From a virus, in the IMG/VR virus record IMGVR_UViG_3300010885_011315, positions 1 through 41,214 of that record: a stretch of DNA of 41,214 bases. The stretch is one strand, 5' to 3'. Below the pieces are notes generated by a model. That model saw only the letters and a list, made by a program, of their open reading frames with translations. It did not search any database and was not told the DNA's origin. Shown here piece after piece: positions 23,493 through 31,729 of this stretch. The stretch's first letter is position 1, and each line of letters starts with the position of its first letter. The position numbers were made by a program, and so were the translations under genes.

Positions 23493-23913
23493 TTGATTCC
23501 CCCTTGAGTGCGGCGAGTTCGGTATGCTCAGAGCCATTTGAACAGTCTGCCCAAATTTTCTCCGCAATCTCGACGGCTCGGTTGCGTTGTGATCGAAGCC
23601 TCTCGACCTCGGCCTTTAGTTCAGATTTCTCTTTTGCGTCATCATCAATTATTTCCATGCAGTTTCTTTTCTGTTGCTGTAGTTCCTCGACCTTCCCCTT
23701 GAGATTTACTGCATCTTCTGTTATCTGGTCTAAGGCGGCATTAGATGCGGCAAGTTCGCATTCTAGCTCTCTAGCGAAGTCTGCCCTAACCCATCCTCCA
23801 ACATTGCTGTGGAGTTGAGGTTCGGCGGCATCCGTTCGTGGTGTGTCGTGGTTCTTAGTCATATTTCCTGTTTCTGTAGTGGGATGGTTACAAACAGTTG
23901 AGTTATTTGTCAT
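23476..23913 (-). CDS. 145-aa coiled-coil protein with TPRTDA motif
   Basis: The N-terminus carries HDTPRTDAAE and GWVRADFARELECELA, a signature of early phage coiled-coil proteins of unknown function. Residues 45-125 form a long coiled coil with regular Leu/Val spacing. A second protein with the TPRTDA motif lies at 37783-38064. A downstream ATG (MTKNHDTPRTD) is an alternative start. Overlaps the upstream gene by 11 bases. Confidence 0.55.
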   Translation of the reverse strand: MTNNSTVCNHPTTETGNMTKNHDTPRTDAAEPQLHSNVGGWVRADFARELECELAASNAALDQITEDAVNLKGKVEELQQQKRNCMEIIDDDAKEKSELKAEVERLRSQRNRAVEIAEKIWADCSNGSEHTELAALKGESNELAR

Positions 23914-24175
23914 TTTCTTTATTAAGCTCCTCTTTAGCTATAGCCCACGCCCTCTGCATGGCGGCTTGCGCTCGTTTGTTTTTCTCATCATCATCTCCAG
24001 TTTTTTGAAATGGATTAATGGTGAGGATTCCCCTTTTAGCAAAGAACTTATCGCAAGCAACACTTACTGTATGAGATAGGTTGGTGAGGTAGTCTTCGTA
24101 ATCGTCCCCCTTAGTATCAATATGCAGATACTTGTTATGAGGGACGTAATTAACGAATGTTCTTCCCTTTCTCAT
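23903..24175 (-). CDS. 90-aa protein, unknown
   Basis: The product starts MRKGRTFVNYVPHNKYLHID and ends in a Lys/Glu/Ala-rich helix (KNKRAQAAMQRAWAIAKEEL). No membrane segment or motif. It overlaps the upstream gene by four bases and the downstream by 11, part of a tightly packed operon. Confidence 0.5.
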   Translation of the reverse strand: MRKGRTFVNYVPHNKYLHIDTKGDDYEDYLTNLSHTVSVACDKFFAKRGILTINPFQKTGDDDEKNKRAQAAMQRAWAIAKEELNKENDK

Positions 24176-24498
24176 GCAAGAGAGTGCAGAAGGGCTTCAC
24201 AACGGCACAGAATGCAGTCTTCTTTGCCTTGCTCATCTGGAGATCCATGATCCACTCCGCTAGTCTTAGCGACTGCTGAGAGAACCACATAGGCATCTCC
24301 TAGCAACTCCCACATTTCGGGGGCTTTAGCGAATAGCTTGGCGAACTTAAGTGACTCACCAATGAAAACGCTGTCGTCCATTGTAAGGATACAACGATCA
24401 TTAGCGTCTACTACACTATCATCCTGCGCCCTGAGTGGGAACTGCATGGGAACTCGTACTGATTCTTCGTCTACTCCTGCTGGTATAATAATGCTCAT
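24172..24498 (-). CDS. 108-aa protein, unknown
   Basis: The product starts MSIIIPAGVDEESVRVPMQF. The central segment CILTMDDSVFIGESLKFAKL and the later KAPEMWELLGDAYVVLSAVA look like a helical phage early protein. Two closely spaced Cys (CILCRC) are near the C-terminus. No known family. Coupled to the downstream gene by an ATGA overlap. Confidence 0.5.
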   Translation of the reverse strand: MSIIIPAGVDEESVRVPMQFPLRAQDDSVVDANDRCILTMDDSVFIGESLKFAKLFAKAPEMWELLGDAYVVLSAVAKTSGVDHGSPDEQGKEDCILCRCEALLHSLA

Positions 24499-24500
24499 AA

Positions 24501-24707
24501 TTAGTTAATGCTGTATTGTGCGAACTGTTTGTTGTTTTTGACTACGTTTGTTTTGATGACATTAATGCCCATACTGCGAAGCTCATGGATTCGGGCGGCA
24601 AGCCTAAAGCATCCAAACTGGTTGAGTGCCTGTAGTGGCGTAATGCCCTTGCCCTTAAGCATGAATTTATGGATTTTAAATGACTGAGATTTATTGGAGT
24701 GTTTCAT
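24501..24707 (-). CDS. 68-aa winged-helix/HTH protein, HTH_39-like
   Basis: The small basic protein contains TPLQALNQFGCFRLAARIHE, then LRSMGINVIKTNVV, the pattern of a small phage helix-turn-helix family (Pfam Helix-turn-helix domain PF14090, from memory). About the usual length for this family, so it is a stand-alone DNA-binding domain. It is a candidate regulator of the leftward early or middle genes. It overlaps the upstream gene by four bases. Confidence 0.7.
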   Translation of the reverse strand: MKHSNKSQSFKIHKFMLKGKGITPLQALNQFGCFRLAARIHELRSMGINVIKTNVVKNNKQFAQYSIN

Positions 24708-24904
24708 TCGGTGTATTTCTTAATGAGTGAATCAATCTCATCTGCGATGTCTTTTGTCTTACCAAAGGAATTCATCATGCGTATATCTTTTATGACATCT
24801 ATCAAGATGAAAAACTCCTGTTCTAATGCCTCGCACCTCTTCTCTGCGGAGGCTACTTTTTTTTCTAATGTTTCCATGTATTCGTCATTGGTCATGTTGC
24901 TCAT
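24704..24904 (-). CDS. 66-aa coiled-coil protein
   Basis: The product MSNMTNDEYMETLEKKVASA continues as a single charged helix with heptads (EKRCEALEQEFFILIDVI). No other motif. Four-base overlaps on both sides. Its role is unknown; small coiled-coil partners are common in such gene strings. Confidence 0.5.
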   Translation of the reverse strand: MSNMTNDEYMETLEKKVASAEKRCEALEQEFFILIDVIKDIRMMNSFGKTKDIADEIDSLIKKYTE

Positions 24905-25113
24905 TGGTTTTTGTCTTGTTGTGCGATTTCTCGCTTGGTGATTTGAATTGCAATATTGTAGAAGTATAGGTTGAACTTTTCTTGATCTTTGCGGAATAGG
25001 TCTGCTAGTTCCTCAAGCTGAATTCTGCGAACATGATGTCCGTAGAGCCATAGCCCAAGAACGTAAGATCCGATAAGGCTAATGATTCCCGTGGTGATTA
25101 CAAGTGCATTCAT
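24901..25113 (-). CDS. 70-aa membrane-anchored protein
   Basis: An N-terminal membrane helix (ALVITTGIISLIGSYVLGLW) is followed by a charged cytoplasmic helix (LADLFRKDQEKFNLYFYN). Overlaps both neighbours by four bases. Unknown function; could be an inner-membrane partner of the secreted protein encoded just upstream. Confidence 0.5.
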   Translation of the reverse strand: MNALVITTGIISLIGSYVLGLWLYGHHVRRIQLEELADLFRKDQEKFNLYFYNIAIQITKREIAQQDKNQ

Positions 25114-25358
25114 TTTTCAATAATAATAATAGGGGCTACAGGTTTCCGATCCTGCCAAACAGAATCGTAGTAATTGCGAATTTGCGAACTGTACGATGTC
25201 TCAATGCGCTCCTCCTTGTAGTCGCACAGGGACACGTCATGGCGAAATTGCGGCATTGCCCAAGCTCGGTATTGAACATCCGCTAAATCTTCTTGTGCTG
25301 ACACGCTTGCTACTAATCCAGCGATAACCGCTAGGTATGACATGGTATGGTATTTCAT
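25110..25358 (-). CDS. 82-aa secreted protein with signal peptide
   Basis: The start at 25358 (MKYHTMSYLAVIAGLVASVS) gives a classical signal peptide with a likely cut after SVSA. A TTG 15 bases upstream is less likely. The mature part is about 60 residues with one Cys and many aromatic residues, ending in a hydrophobic strand PVAPIIIIEK. An exported phage protein among early genes could act at the periplasm or envelope, for example in exclusion; this is inference. Confidence 0.5.
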   Translation of the reverse strand: MKYHTMSYLAVIAGLVASVSAQEDLADVQYRAWAMPQFRHDVSLCDYKEERIETSYSSQIRNYYDSVWQDRKPVAPIIIIEK

Positions 25359-25362
25359 ATTT

Positions 25363-25578
25363 TTAAGCGACAAGGTGTGCGTAGTCTGCTGGGTTTTGGT
25401 CTTTGTTTATTTCATTGATCTCTTCCTTTGCATACATAAGCGAGGAGAGAATTGATCGGGCAAAATCAATGTGGAAGCTCACATACTTAGAGTTATCCCT
25501 TATTGTTTTCTTGCATTGCTCTTGAAAGATTACTTCAAGGCTATTGATGGTATCTGCTGTTGTGTTTATGTTTTTCAT
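25363..25578 (-). CDS. 71-aa protein, unknown
   Basis: The start at 25578 (MKNINTTADTINSLEVIFQE) is preferred to an upstream ATG at 25620 because the leader CAAAACAAACAACATG matches the CA-rich leaders of other early genes. The product is helical with one Cys. It is the first gene after the terminator at 25698-25739, so it probably has its own promoter in the 120 bases between, where I see only weak candidates. Confidence 0.5.
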   Translation of the reverse strand: MKNINTTADTINSLEVIFQEQCKKTIRDNSKYVSFHIDFARSILSSLMYAKEEINEINKDQNPADYAHLVA

Positions 25579-25697
25579 GTTGTTTGTTTTGCAGAGGTTG
25601 GTTGCTCCTCTTGAAACCATTCAATCAGTTTTTGAAATTCGATCAAGAATTATTTTCAATTATTTTCACGCCTTCTGGAGCCGCATAAACACTAGCT

Positions 25698-25739
25698 CAA
25701 AAAGAAACCCCCACCCAGAACATGACAACTGGATGGGGG
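25698..25739 (-). terminator. intrinsic terminator after the SSB-like gene
   Basis: On the minus strand CCCCCATCCAG (25729-25739) pairs with CTGGGTGGGGG (25708-25718) across a ten-base loop, then TTTCTTTTT. It closes the replication block. Confidence 0.85.
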
Positions 25740-25767
25740 CTATGCGACCAACAACTACCGACAATTT

Positions 25768-26034
25768 TTAGAAGTTGATGTCGTCGTCTTCGTCAACTTT
25801 CTGGGGCTGGTATCCGTTTCCCTTGGCCTTGTTGTGGCTGTCAACTCCTTTTTTATATGGAGGCTTGACCTCAAATGAAAGAAACGCATCTCCAGCCTTG
25901 GAGGTTTTCTCCCATACGCTAATCTCATAATTCTTTCCCTCTACATTGAGAGGCCCAGACAATTGAGGAGCCTTTGGATTTACATTGTTTTTGCGGAAGG
26001 CCGCACCCTTATTTGTGTTGTCGTACTCTGGCAT
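25768..26034 (-). CDS. SSB-like small protein (DUF736-like) with acidic SSB tip
   Basis: The start at 26034 (MPEYDNTNKGAAFRKN) is chosen over one at 26124 because it begins the conserved part and follows the CA-rich leader ACCACAAACAACAT. The 88-aa product has a small beta-barrel-like core (GPLNVEGKNYEISVWEKTSK, then FLSFEVKPPY), resembling DUF736-type proteins, and ends DEDDDINF, close to the DDDIPF tip by which bacterial SSB recruits partner proteins. It lies beside the helicase gene. It probably binds single-stranded DNA during replication. Confidence 0.55.
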   Translation of the reverse strand: MPEYDNTNKGAAFRKNNVNPKAPQLSGPLNVEGKNYEISVWEKTSKAGDAFLSFEVKPPYKKGVDSHNKAKGNGYQPQKVDEDDDINF

Positions 26035-26050
26035 ATTATGTTGTTTGTGG

Positions 26051-27304
26051 TTAGCGTTCGTCAAATCGTAGGAACTCAGATCGGAACGTGAGTGGAATAC
26101 TAGCCCTTGGACAGGCTCGTGCAAGCTTTATATTTAAGAACCAACTGCTCTGGTCTTTTTCATCCTGAGATATAGTCAAGAACAAATCGCAATCATGTTC
26201 GATAGCCCTAGACTCTCGTGATGCTCCGTCAGAATTAAGTTGAGTGAGTGCGATGATGACAATGCCAAGCTCCTTGGCTAGCGTTTTAAGCGTCCTAGAA
26301 GCCTCTGCAACTTGCCTTTCCCTGCTGTCCTTTATGTTCGTAGGCTCAAGCAACTGGATGTAGTCTACAACTACTAGCTTGACTTTATGGACGGCAACCA
26401 TTCGTCTTACAGCCGCCCTCAACTGTAGGCAGTTAAGACTACTCTCATCACGAATCCAGATAGGTAGCTTGGAAATCTGACTAACTCCCTGACTAATCCT
26501 TGCCATCAGTTGCTTGTCCACATCACCAGCCTTGGTTAGCAGGGACAGATCAGCTCCAGACTTTGACGCTATCAGCCTATCTATAAGCTCTCCCTTGCTC
26601 ATCTCAAGAGAGATAATTCCAACTGGATTCTCGCCAACATCAGCCGTCCTCATCGCCATGTTTAATGCCACAGCCGTCTTGCCTCCCTTTGTCGGCGCAC
26701 CTATGACAACAAGCTGACCATTGCGAAAGCCTCCTGTCATTTCATCAAGTAGTCTAAAACCGCTAGTAATTCCTATAAGCTTACCCTTGTTATTAATCAT
26801 TTCTTCGTACTCATTGACACGCTCTGCCGCCACTTCCTTAACGCTCTCAATGCGAGACGTTGTTTCTGCATCTGCGGCAACTGCAATGAGTGCCTTCTGG
26901 ACTATCTCGCTCAACTCCCCTGCGGAAGCTGGATCATTTGCGCTAGCAATAATCCTTTCGGCGGCGGCAATTGCAAGCCTAGAGGTGTGCTTATGTTTTA
27001 GGATCTCAATATATCCCCCCCAGTTACTCACAACACATGGAGCGATGAAGCATTCAGTTACGAATGCCGCACCACCAGATAGCTCTAGAGTGCCAGCATT
27101 GCTCATATGCTCCGTGATGGTTACTAGATCGCAACCCTGTCCTTCCTTCCAAAGCTCAATAGCTGAGTTGAATATTCGCTTATGTGCAGGATGGAAGAAT
27201 AACTTCTCGCTAATCTGATCAGCCGCTTCATTGATGATGCTGGGACGCTGTAGGATTGCCGAGATGAATGCCTTCTCAGCATCGCAGGATTGTGGTGATG
27301 TCAT
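26051..27304 (-). CDS. DnaB-type replicative helicase
   Basis: This 417-aa protein is slightly shorter than bacterial DnaB. It has an N-terminal DnaB helical domain (AEKAFISAILQRPSI to about residue 110), a linker, then a RecA-like motor with Walker A GAPTKGGKT (about 202-210), ISLEMSKGEL, and Walker B VVVDYIQLLEP (about 311-321), followed by TLKTLAKELGIVIIALTQLN. It would unwind the phage replication fork as a hexamer. No primase domain is attached and no primase gene was found, so host DnaG is probably used. The leader is CA-rich (GTAACCAACAACAACATG) and lacks a Shine-Dalgarno sequence. Confidence 0.92.
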   Translation of the reverse strand: MTSPQSCDAEKAFISAILQRPSIINEAADQISEKLFFHPAHKRIFNSAIELWKEGQGCDLVTITEHMSNAGTLELSGGAAFVTECFIAPCVVSNWGGYIEILKHKHTSRLAIAAAERIIASANDPASAGELSEIVQKALIAVAADAETTSRIESVKEVAAERVNEYEEMINNKGKLIGITSGFRLLDEMTGGFRNGQLVVIGAPTKGGKTAVALNMAMRTADVGENPVGIISLEMSKGELIDRLIASKSGADLSLLTKAGDVDKQLMARISQGVSQISKLPIWIRDESSLNCLQLRAAVRRMVAVHKVKLVVVDYIQLLEPTNIKDSRERQVAEASRTLKTLAKELGIVIIALTQLNSDGASRESRAIEHDCDLFLTISQDEKDQSSWFLNIKLARACPRASIPLTFRSEFLRFDER

Positions 27305-27315
27305 GTTGTTGTTGG

Positions 27316-28005
27316 TTACTTTTTAGTCTTCTTTTCTTTCTTGGGCTTCTCTTCCTTCAATGCCCACCAGACATTTACTTGCTGTTGGAATGTATTCCAG
27401 TAGTTGGAAAGATCTTCCTTCCACACTACCTCAAAGTCGCCTTCCTCTTCCTTGCCGATACGGACGATGGCATGGTTGGTGATTGTGCGCCCAAGGTTGT
27501 TGTAATTCCAAAGCTGTGCATACCCTGCGGCTTGCCTCCAATAAGGCTCAGAGATCTTCTTGCTGGTCTTGAAGTCGATAAGGATATGTTCCCCCTGCTC
27601 ATTCGTAGCGATAAGATCAATCGTTCCTCCGTATCGGTATAGCTCATTTACAAGCTGAACTTCTGTGGCGACCTTCTTGAGTTTTGCAGACTCCCACCAA
27701 TCGTGGAACTTATTGTAGCAAAGCAAGGCACGATCAATGTCTTTCGTTGCATAATCGTCCAAGTCGGCAACTTGTCCATTGAGATAGCATTCGATTAGGA
27801 AGTGGGCAATTGTCCCCACATCGGCGGCGTTATCCCTCTCCTTGCGGTAGTCCTTGCCTTTCTTCCCTAGATCCCATGCCCAATGGATTAAACCTCCAGC
27901 GTCTTCTCCGATTTTGCAGATGGTCGAGCCACCGCTTACTTGTGTGCCGTCTGCCAGAAAGTATTTCTGGTGAGGGGCGTTTCGTATCAGTTTTGTTTTT
28001 TCCAT
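27316..28005 (-). CDS. RecB/Cas4-type PD-(D/E)XK exonuclease
   Basis: The 229-aa protein shows the ordered motifs of the RecB nuclease family: GTIAH (about 64-68), a Glu in TEVQLV (about 115), GGTIDLIA (Asp about 130), LIDFKTSK (Asp 144, Lys 146) and the Q-x-x-x-Y motif QAAGYAQLW (158-162). It ends in a Lys-rich tail (EEKPKKEKKTKK). It probably resects DNA ends for the ERF annealing protein encoded elsewhere in the genome. It directly precedes the helicase gene. The leader is AACAAGACAACACTATG, without a Shine-Dalgarno sequence. Confidence 0.85.
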   Translation of the reverse strand: MEKTKLIRNAPHQKYFLADGTQVSGGSTICKIGEDAGGLIHWAWDLGKKGKDYRKERDNAADVGTIAHFLIECYLNGQVADLDDYATKDIDRALLCYNKFHDWWESAKLKKVATEVQLVNELYRYGGTIDLIATNEQGEHILIDFKTSKKISEPYWRQAAGYAQLWNYNNLGRTITNHAIVRIGKEEEGDFEVVWKEDLSNYWNTFQQQVNVWWALKEEKPKKEKKTKK

Positions 28006-28017
28006 AGTGTTGTCTTG

Positions 28018-28281
28018 TTATTCTGACTTTTTAAATCTTTGTTTGCAAACACGCAATTGCTCCAAACTTTTAATTTGCATAGATGATTGTGATCCAACGA
28101 GCCACCAAGTAATCGCTTCATGCCCTTTCTTTTTTCTTGGTAGCTTATGCGAAAAACCTAGAACCTCCCATTCTCCAAAAACCTCCCCTATTCTGTTTTT
28201 GGTTTGATTATGTTTATTCCCATCCGTTACGGGTGGGAGCTTGTTGATGAGGTGGGTGTAAACAGACTCTTGGGTTTCCAT
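28018..28281 (-). CDS. 87-aa small protein, possible DNA-binding domain
   Basis: The middle, RIGEVFGEWEVLGFSHK, then WWLVGSQSSMQIKSLEQLRV, resembles the small beta-rich domains that precede HNH or AP2 domains in phage proteins, but the usual Cys pairs are absent. The C-terminus is basic (CKQRFKKSE). It starts four bases after the terminase stop and could be a relic of a mobile endonuclease or an adopted regulator. Assignment is uncertain. Confidence 0.4.
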   Translation of the reverse strand: METQESVYTHLINKLPPVTDGNKHNQTKNRIGEVFGEWEVLGFSHKLPRKKKGHEAITWWLVGSQSSMQIKSLEQLRVCKQRFKKSE

Positions 28282-28284
28282 CAG

Positions 28285-29973
28285 CTACCGATAGTCAGAC
28301 TCCAATTCATTGTCCATAACAAAATCATCCCAATCGTCAGAATTTGAGGATTGACTTCCTGTGGCATCTCCGAATCCATGCTGTGCCACAAACAACTCAA
28401 TAAGTAAGGCAAGAGCATCAGCCCTGTCAGGAGAGCTTCCTTTGGTGCGCTTCTTCAAGTCCTTCTTACTCTCTAGCAACGTGCGTTCATTTCGCAGGGA
28501 ATAGATCCTAGCGCATAGCTCTCGTGCCGTTTGGTCATCTAGCCCCCTCATCCTTCCACTCATTATGATGACTTTGATCTGACCCCATAGCTGAGTTACC
28601 CGATTGGCGTAGACTTGCTTTGCAGGACGCTCATCCTCAACGCTAATTGGAGAATCAGTAGCCGCCCCTCCAAAGCTCACTCGCACGAATCCAGATTGCC
28701 AGCGTTGCGAGATGATGTCAGCAATGCCAGCACCAGCACCAGTTGCGTCCAAGGCAAAATCTTCTGGCTCCACATTGTTCTTTTTTAGCAACTCAATCGT
28801 CTGATCGGCAACTTGGTAAAATAAGGGATAGTTTGGATCATCCATAAGACTGAGCTTGATCGTCTCGGTGAGATTGATAGTGAGGTTGCCATCTGTTGCT
28901 TTACCTACCTTGGCGAAACGCAAGATACAATCATCCCCCTCAGTCGTGAATGCAGGGTCTAGTGCCGCTAGGGTTTTGAGGTCACCCCCTGTCCATACTA
29001 CCTTATCTCTGGCGCATCCTTCCGTAATCATGGCGGAATCAACCATTGTGTTCCTAGCTCCAGACTTGCTCCACATTCCCCTGCAATAGCTATTCCACTC
29101 CAGACTACCCTCGCCAAAATTCTTGCGGATTGTATCCACGTTGTCCTGACCAAAGAGGTAAGGATAGAGCAATCGTCCAGCCTTAATGTTTGGAGACTTA
29201 AGCCCATCAAACCTTACGCAAACTCCTGTCTTTGTCTCCCAATGCTCATCGTCATCTCCAATGCTACCCCATCCCATGTTTGGCTCGCAGAACAACCCAT
29301 GAGGATCAAATAAGCTAGAAGCGTTAGCAATAGCGACAAAGTGATAAAAGTCCGTACCAACCGCTAAGTTTGCCCTAGCAGAGAATACCGCTGGATTGGT
29401 CTGCGCCGCCTCATCAACCATGATTACCATTCTTGGCAAGTGAACACCCTGCAACTTGCCCACGGCTTGCTCTACAGCCCCACTATCAACCGCAAGGGCT
29501 GTTATAGCAGACCTATCATCACCCTTAGTGAACTGGATCTTGGTTTGGGAATCGACAACATTCAAACCGAATAACGGAACACATGGTCTAGTAAACCGCA
29601 TCATCTCAGCCCAGATACGACCACGAAGAGATGGAACAGTCGTGCTGGTTAAAGCCACACGAGTTCCCATTGGTTTAGCTAGATACTCCACCAGAGATAG
29701 CAAAGTGAACGTAAATGTCTTACCAGCGGCGGCACACCCAGTAACCCCGATCTCGTCATAGTTTGTCCATGCCCATAACGCCAACTCATTCCAATTATTC
29801 CAGCTTTTAATTACGTCAGGCCAAAGCATATGAATGCAATGCTTGATATGCTGACCCCTACTAATGCCAGTAACCCTAGATGGGTCTTTATCAGCCACCA
29901 TCAATAACTCAATCTCAAGTTGAGTTATGTTGGGGAACTTACTAAAGTCTAGTCCGTATGTTTGGAGCTTCAT
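28285..29973 (-). CDS. terL: large terminase subunit
   Basis: This 562-aa protein packages DNA into the prohead. The ATPase domain has Walker A GCAAAGKT (79-86) and Walker B VIMVDEA (183-189) with the catalytic Glu. The C-terminal RNase H-like nuclease domain has acidic residues in LAALDPAF (Asp about 339), FALDATGAG (about 410) and SPDRADALALL (near 520), as in TerL proteins. Length is normal. It follows the scaffold gene. A strong hairpin ends only seven bases before its ATG, leaving no room for a Shine-Dalgarno sequence. The small subunit is not next to it; a candidate is at 19452-19976. Confidence 0.92.
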   Translation of the reverse strand: MKLQTYGLDFSKFPNITQLEIELLMVADKDPSRVTGISRGQHIKHCIHMLWPDVIKSWNNWNELALWAWTNYDEIGVTGCAAAGKTFTFTLLSLVEYLAKPMGTRVALTSTTVPSLRGRIWAEMMRFTRPCVPLFGLNVVDSQTKIQFTKGDDRSAITALAVDSGAVEQAVGKLQGVHLPRMVIMVDEAAQTNPAVFSARANLAVGTDFYHFVAIANASSLFDPHGLFCEPNMGWGSIGDDDEHWETKTGVCVRFDGLKSPNIKAGRLLYPYLFGQDNVDTIRKNFGEGSLEWNSYCRGMWSKSGARNTMVDSAMITEGCARDKVVWTGGDLKTLAALDPAFTTEGDDCILRFAKVGKATDGNLTINLTETIKLSLMDDPNYPLFYQVADQTIELLKKNNVEPEDFALDATGAGAGIADIISQRWQSGFVRVSFGGAATDSPISVEDERPAKQVYANRVTQLWGQIKVIIMSGRMRGLDDQTARELCARIYSLRNERTLLESKKDLKKRTKGSSPDRADALALLIELFVAQHGFGDATGSQSSNSDDWDDFVMDNELESDYR

Positions 29974-29980
29974 AAAAGTT

Positions 29981-30009
29981 GGGGGAGGATGCTTCTAACA
30001 CCCTCCCCC
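29981..30009 (-). terminator. hairpin between scaffold and terL
   Basis: On the minus strand GGGGGAGG pairs with CCTCCCCC (8 perfect pairs) followed by AACTTTT and then the terL ATG. It may act as a partial terminator reducing terL after scaffold expression, or as a translational block. Confidence 0.55.
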
Positions 30010-30028
30010 TGTCTCATCCCAAGACAAA

Positions 30029-31222
30029 TTATCGAAGCTGACTACGGATAGCCTCCATTGCAGACCTTGGCTTTCCTTTTGGCTCACCATCGGCATCATC
30101 GGATGATCCCTTGCTAATGCGAGGTTGGACGGCAATATCCTCCTTTGCCCTGCTCTTATACTTGGCAAGCTCGGCCTTTAGCTTGTCATTCTCGGCAACT
30201 GCCTCACGAGCGATAACCGCAAGGAATGGAGCAACTGTCATCTCATTCTGGGTTGCGTTCCCATGAATGATTGCCCTAGCCGCCTCAATCCTCTGCTTCA
30301 CAAGTTTGTCGTTGTCATCATCTCCTGTCATTTTGAAGAAGTCGGATTTCTTTGCAAGGTGATTGGTCATACGCTCAAAGTTCGTATTAACCTCCTCAAC
30401 GATCTTTAGGCTCTGCTCTTCCTCGGCCTGTTGAACTTTATAAGCAGTCTCCTTGGAGTTTGCTAAAGCATAATTAAGTTCCTCACGTTTGGAATCTGCC
30501 TCATCCAAAAGGATGGCAAATTTCCCTGCCGCCGCGCCACCACCGAATGACTCATCAATAAAGTCAATACGCTCACGACCAGTGAGAGATAATGCTTTTT
30601 CTGCAATTGATGCATCGTCACCGAACTCCTGCGCAAATGCTTTTGCCTTGTCAACCAATGCAACAAATGGAGCCTCGTAATTCTTTTTAAACGTAGAAGA
30701 ACGCTCAAAGTTAGTGCGCTCAATCTCTCCCTCTAGCTTCTCAAGCTTCTCACGATAGGTAAGAACCTCCGCATCCTTGGCCTTAAGTGACTCCTCGTAG
30801 GCTTCTGCCTTCTTGCGAAGCTCTGCAATGTTCTCTTCCTTGGAACGCTTCTTAGGAGCCTCTACAGGCTCAACGTCCTTGGATAGATCAATGTCGGAAA
30901 TATCAAAGCTATCAACGGATTCAACCTTCTCCTCCTTGACTTCCTTTGCCTTCTTTGACTTCTTCTCGGCAGGCTCGGTTGTGCCTCCCTCCATCTGCTT
31001 AAGATAGTCGTTAGCGTCCTGCTCGGCTACATAGTCTAGGTCTGTGGGGATCATTCCATCTGGAAGATCTTCAAGACTTTTGATGTCGATCTTCTTTAGG
31101 TCTGGCTTCTTATTGAGTTGTCGGGAAATCTGACTCTCCCATGACTCGTTGTTTGGTTCTGGCGTGGACGCAATAACAGGGTCAGCCGCTTGCGTTTGGT
31201 TTGGTATGGTTTCTTCTGACAT
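30029..31222 (-). CDS. scaffold-like protein
   Basis: The 397-aa product is acidic in its first third (with EEKVESVDSFDISDIDLSKD near residue 100), strongly coiled-coil from about 125 to 300, and ends with a basic helix (GKPRSAMEAIRSQLR), the usual layout of a scaffolding protein that organises coat assembly and is then removed. It follows the portal and precedes the terminase. Shine-Dalgarno sequence AGGAGAG before the ATG. The coat gene it should serve is not adjacent, which is unusual. Assigned from composition and neighbours. Confidence 0.65.
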   Translation of the reverse strand: MSEETIPNQTQAADPVIASTPEPNNESWESQISRQLNKKPDLKKIDIKSLEDLPDGMIPTDLDYVAEQDANDYLKQMEGGTTEPAEKKSKKAKEVKEEKVESVDSFDISDIDLSKDVEPVEAPKKRSKEENIAELRKKAEAYEESLKAKDAEVLTYREKLEKLEGEIERTNFERSSTFKKNYEAPFVALVDKAKAFAQEFGDDASIAEKALSLTGRERIDFIDESFGGGAAAGKFAILLDEADSKREELNYALANSKETAYKVQQAEEEQSLKIVEEVNTNFERMTNHLAKKSDFFKMTGDDDNDKLVKQRIEAARAIIHGNATQNEMTVAPFLAVIAREAVAENDKLKAELAKYKSRAKEDIAVQPRISKGSSDDADGEPKGKPRSAMEAIRSQLR

Positions 31223-31225
31223 AAA

Positions 31226-31504
31226 TTAAAACTCTCCTGTGTAGCTAGGTTGAACCTCAGTAAACTCCTCTGGAACGATGGATAGGTTGTGAAGGTCTGT
31301 AATGATAGATGCCCTTCCTGCATCGAACCCGAATAAGACGGCGGCGTTATCTGCGATCTTGGTTAGCGCATTGGTGTTACCCAATGTCTTAGCCGCAGTT
31401 AAACTATCTGTTAGCTCAAGTGCCGCCTTCAATACGGGCAATTGCAGGATCTTTTTTAGCTCTACAGCTAGGGTTACATCAGCCCTCCATTCTTCAAATG
31501 TCAT
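31226..31504 (-). CDS. 92-aa protein in portal-scaffold block, unknown
   Basis: The product starts MTFEEWRADVTLAVELKKIL and has Ala/Leu-rich helices, ending EVQPSYTGEF. It resembles small helical proteins found between portal and scaffold genes in other phages, which are not well understood. It overlaps the upstream gene by 11 bases and lies four bases before the scaffold start, where the Shine-Dalgarno sequence for scaffold falls inside its last codons. Confidence 0.5.
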   Translation of the reverse strand: MTFEEWRADVTLAVELKKILQLPVLKAALELTDSLTAAKTLGNTNALTKIADNAAVLFGFDAGRASIITDLHNLSIVPEEFTEVQPSYTGEF

Positions 31505-31679
31505 TTTTTATTTCTTTGGCTTCTTCGTCTCTGATCGAATGGATTAGGTTTTTTAGTGTTAATGCCAGCTCGGATTCTGCTCCGTGAAACGTGCGAAGAT
31601 ATATGTATCGCTCGTAGATAAGAGCAACTATCTGCTCCCTCATTTCTTCTCTCCCCGAATCAAAGGGGTTTGTTGTCAT
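31494..31679 (-). CDS. 61-aa protein, unknown
   Basis: The product MTTNPFDSGREEMREQIVAL is helical and charged with no motif. It is preceded by a CA-rich leader (AAACCAAAACC, then AAAAAAACAAATG) without a Shine-Dalgarno sequence. It sits after the portal stop in a 50-base gap region. Function unknown. Confidence 0.5.
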   Translation of the reverse strand: MTTNPFDSGREEMREQIVALIYERYIYLRTFHGAESELALTLKNLIHSIRDEEAKEIKNDI

Positions 31680-31729
31680 TTGTTTTTTTGGTTTTGGTTT
31701 ACTGCGCCATACGCTAGTAATACTAAGAA

